From Perca fluviatilis (Eukaryota; Chordata; Actinopteri; Perciformes; Percidae): 64,000 bases of DNA. The position numbers and the translations under genes were made by a program. The stretch's first letter is position 1, and every line of letters begins with the position of its first letter. Below, in pieces: positions 62,466 to 64,000 of this stretch. The notes beneath the pieces are model-generated. The model was not told where the DNA came from, ran no database searches, and saw nothing but the letters and a program-made list of their open reading frames with translations. The stretch spans positions 16,099,749-16,163,748 of the forward strand of contig NC_053129.1 in NCBI RefSeq assembly GCF_010015445.1, written 5' to 3'.

Positions 62466-64000
62466 ATGGGGGGAAAACACAGGAGGGAGGAAGAGAAGCA
62501 GAGAGAAGCAGGAAGAGAGTGCACACAGTAAGGTGTAGCCCAGTTTAATATTTCTCTCTTTACCAGTACAGTGCTTTAAAAGAGCACACAGGCGCCCACA
62601 CACACAAACACAAAGCCAGTGTCAAAGTCTGCGTCTATGACAGGATGATCAGCATTATCAAGATCTTATTTATAGCATGCACTGTGCAGGCCACCAATCA
62701 TGGGATCATTTTATTACTTTGTCTCACTGTTAATCAATAATCCAACCAACAGGTTAGCAGCAGTGATACTACGAAGAAACTGGATTTTTTTTTGTTAAAC
62801 CTTTTATTAACAAGTTAAATAACAGATTAGAAAACTAGCATTTAGGTTGTTTGACACTTAAAAAAAACACTGTTTCATGGCAGTTGCATGGGGGGGGGGA
62901 GGCAGATTTCTTATTGGTTTAGGTATCTAACAAGAGCAATGTCTTGCACTAGAATGAAAACTGGGACACAACTAATCCAATTTACTTCCCTTCAGAAACT
63001 ACAGGGGAAACTGAATTCTATCCCAATTGACCGAGGCCTTCCCTTTCACTAAAGCTAATACCACACTGTAGCAGCAGCAGTCGACATGTGAGTCTAATTA
63101 CTTTAATAATAGGATAAGTTGCTAGTAATGTACGTGATTAAAATGTTAAATTGTTCTAACTTACACTTATGGAGGAAAATATAATGAATCATCTTGTTTT
63201 TTTACGATAACATCAGAGCAGTAAGTAAGTTTACTTTACCCAAACATTTACCCAAAACCCAAATGAAGCCAGACTTCAGCAGCTACACAACAATGAAAGA
63301 GAAATCGCTGCTTAAAGCTGTAATCGAACCACAAGCAGCATCATAAATGATCCTCTAGAGCTCACGTCATGTGAGCTGAAACAGAGCAGCCTGTTCTTTA
63401 CATCCAGAAAATGTAGTGGTTGAAGAGATATGAGAAGATATCTGGCTTAACTGTGCCGCATGGTCACGTACCAAAGGAGAGTAGTGCGACAAGCCATGAG
63501 GAGCCATTTACAAGTCATTTTAAAGTCTCCCTCCGCTCAGAAATGTGTTTTGATTATGGTCACTTCACTTGTTTGATGTTTGAGCTTTACTATGTTTGAC
63601 ACTAGAAGGCTGTTTTCACATTCATCTGTTGAACGAGGAACGTTTCTCAGTGCTCATTTGTGCATACTCTGCATTCTCTGAGTTTAAGACATTTCATATG
63701 AAGAGGATTTTGTGACATCAGGACTAGTTTGGAAGCCAGTCATGGTCTAATACGACGTTGAAACTGGAAGCCTTCAGCACACAGACACTGAGAATGTAGG
63801 AGACATCTTGTCATTAAATTAAACTTTTTGAAATCAACAGTAACCATGTCAGATTATTATTGAAAGCCGATTATCTTAAAAACGTGTCTGGAGAGGATCC
63901 TGTAGCTTTCAGGCCATTTAGTGCAAATGCTGGAGCAACACAGCAAGACCTGATAAAGAAAGTAGTTCTCCAAACATACACAAACAAAGAAATCACTACT

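Overview
This window is genomic DNA from a ray-finned fish, most likely a percomorph teleost. The evidence is split genes with GT-AG introns, a teleost-style set of non-autonomous DNA transposons, very long CA, CATA and GA microsatellites, and three genes whose order is vertebrate. There is no operon structure, phage or CRISPR array.

Three genes are recognisable. (1) Positions 4075-8539, minus strand: a complete seven-exon class II cytokine receptor, interleukin-20 receptor alpha (il20ra, called crfb8 in fish), 657 aa. (2) Positions 9758-26663, plus strand: complete med23, the Mediator tail subunit (CRSP3/Sur2), in 30 coding exons that give 1,387 aa. An optional 18-nt microexon adds six residues. 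One intron is a minor-spliceosome AT-AC (U12-type) intron. (3) Positions 49075-49295, minus strand: the last coding exon of akap7, which carries the PKA RII-binding helix; the rest of that gene must lie beyond 64000.

Layout: 1-4074 is repeat-rich DNA, including nested transposons with a telomere-like tract, and the region downstream of il20ra. il20ra and med23 are head to head across a 1.2-kb promoter region (8540-9757). From 26664 come the med23 3' UTR and about 22 kb of intergenic DNA. That DNA holds a 3.2-kb AT-rich satellite invaded by an L1-type LINE fragment and SINE-like pieces (30491-33690), large microsatellites, and a broken coiled-coil coding sequence (36945-38240). From 49296 to the end is probably one long akap7 intron filled with dispersed repeats.

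med23 and akap7 converge, as I recall for mammalian chromosome 6q23. il20ra next to med23 differs from the human arrangement, where IL20RA is several megabases away. The genes do not form a pathway. med23 is a general transcription coactivator, il20ra an epithelial cytokine receptor and akap7 a kinase anchor. The most interesting items are the med23 splicing features (microexon, U12 intron hosting a palindromic transposon, decoy acceptor in a hairpin), the two YASQ motifs in il20ra, and the nested and composite repeats. All family assignments are from recognition of sequence, not from a search.
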